This document shows, in pieces, positions 55,860 through 55,948 of a stretch of DNA of 55,948 nt (its first letter is position 1; each line of letters starts with the position of its first letter). A model generated the notes under the pieces. The model did not search any database and had not been told where the DNA came from. It worked only from the letters and a program-made list of their open reading frames with translations. A program made the translations under genes and the position numbers. This DNA is from a bacterium (GTDB lineage: Archaea; Thermoproteota; Nitrososphaeria; Nitrososphaerales; Gagatemarchaeaceae), in assembly GCA_027310575.1 (NCBI GenBank), contig DAIDAO010000004.1, forward strand, positions 1 to 55,948. Reading direction: 5' to 3'.

Positions 55860-55948
55860 TCAGGCGCGCCTGGCACGCCTTACGGCTATGTACGAAGCCA
55901 CGACCGCAAAGGTGATCGCGACCACGAGCGCCCCCTCGAATGGGAATT
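55860..55948 (-). CDS. 3' end of a membrane-anchored protein (runs off the window)
   Basis: Only the last 28 codons are visible: a hydrophobic helix (EGALVVAITFAVVASYIAV) followed by the basic RRARRA end. This is the shape of a C-terminal membrane anchor, possibly of a sortase-like CTERM protein, but the signal motif is off the edge. The gap 55743-55859 holds only the divergent-side promoter sequence of the preceding operon. Confidence 0.5.
   Translation of the reverse strand, partial: FPFEGALVVAITFAVVASYIAVRRARRA

Noticed and set aside
1-55948. CRISPR arrays, rRNA genes, integrase/att sites or a replication origin
   Set aside because: No regularly spaced repeats, rRNA-like conserved stretches, tyrosine recombinase or Orc1/Cdc6 gene with origin repeats were seen; the only tRNA is tRNA-Gln, with no adjacent integrase.

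Overview
This 56-kb window is high-GC archaeal chromosome. It carries both subunits of topoisomerase VI, a Rio1 kinase next to a two-KH-domain protein, aIF2-beta with a DUF424 protein, a GHMP-type (archaeal) shikimate kinase, an F420-type split-barrel protein, an ALG7/AglH-like GlcNAc-1-phosphotransferase, a divergent FtsZ and a complete GrpE-DnaK-DnaJ set. TATA-like boxes lie about 25-35 bp before many start codons, as expected for leaderless archaeal mRNAs. The gene mix (DnaKJ with TopVI, divergent FtsZ, bacterial-type DAHP synthase and AroB beside an archaeal shikimate kinase) best fits the Nitrososphaerota/Thaumarchaeota and relatives. No ammonia-oxidation gene is visible, so the lineage is left open.

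Layout. 0-6.5 kb (minus): inositol-phosphate synthase, TopVI A and B, a homing endonuclease inserted at the 5' end of topVIB, KH protein and Rio1. 6.6-10.1 kb (plus): grpE-dnaK-dnaJ. 10.1-10.8 kb (minus): DUF424 and aIF2-beta. 10.9-15.9 kb (plus): a methylthioadenosine/S-adenosylhomocysteine salvage operon followed by MetRS. 15.9-20.3 kb (minus): FtsZ-like, MIP18-like and split glycine decarboxylase. 20.3-25.3 kb: an anchored surface protein, thioredoxin reductase and an AmrS-type radical SAM enzyme split by an intein. 25.3-30.3 kb: a 5-kb transposon. 30.4 kb: ZIP transporter. 31.2-40.8 kb: all seven steps to chorismate, plus a chorismate mutase-aminotransferase fusion and TyrA, on two diverging operons. 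40.8 kb: tRNA-Gln. 40.9-56 kb: envelope and glycan genes, a Rieske/di-heme-type module, an OB-fold protein and a phosphatase.

Three mobile elements stand out. (1) A 4,984-bp transposon (25332-30315) has 25-bp perfect terminal inverted repeats and an 8-bp target duplication (CTCATGTC). Its cargo is a DNA methyltransferase fused to a PD-(D/E)XK-like nuclease domain, a coiled-coil membrane protein, an AbrB-like protein, a 35-codon ORF coupled to the transposase, and a winged-helix/zinc-ribbon regulator. Two 14-bp palindromes flank the TATA box of the transposase operon. (2) A LAGLIDADG endonuclease sits at the start of topVIB, where the ribosome-binding site and first ~13 codons are duplicated with only synonymous differences, and the native copy is one base out of frame with the rest of topVIB. 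(3) A 400-residue LAGLIDADG intein lies immediately before the third cysteine of the radical SAM CX3CX2C cluster motif, so that cysteine is also the +1 splicing nucleophile.

All functional calls come from motif reading only; no database search was run.
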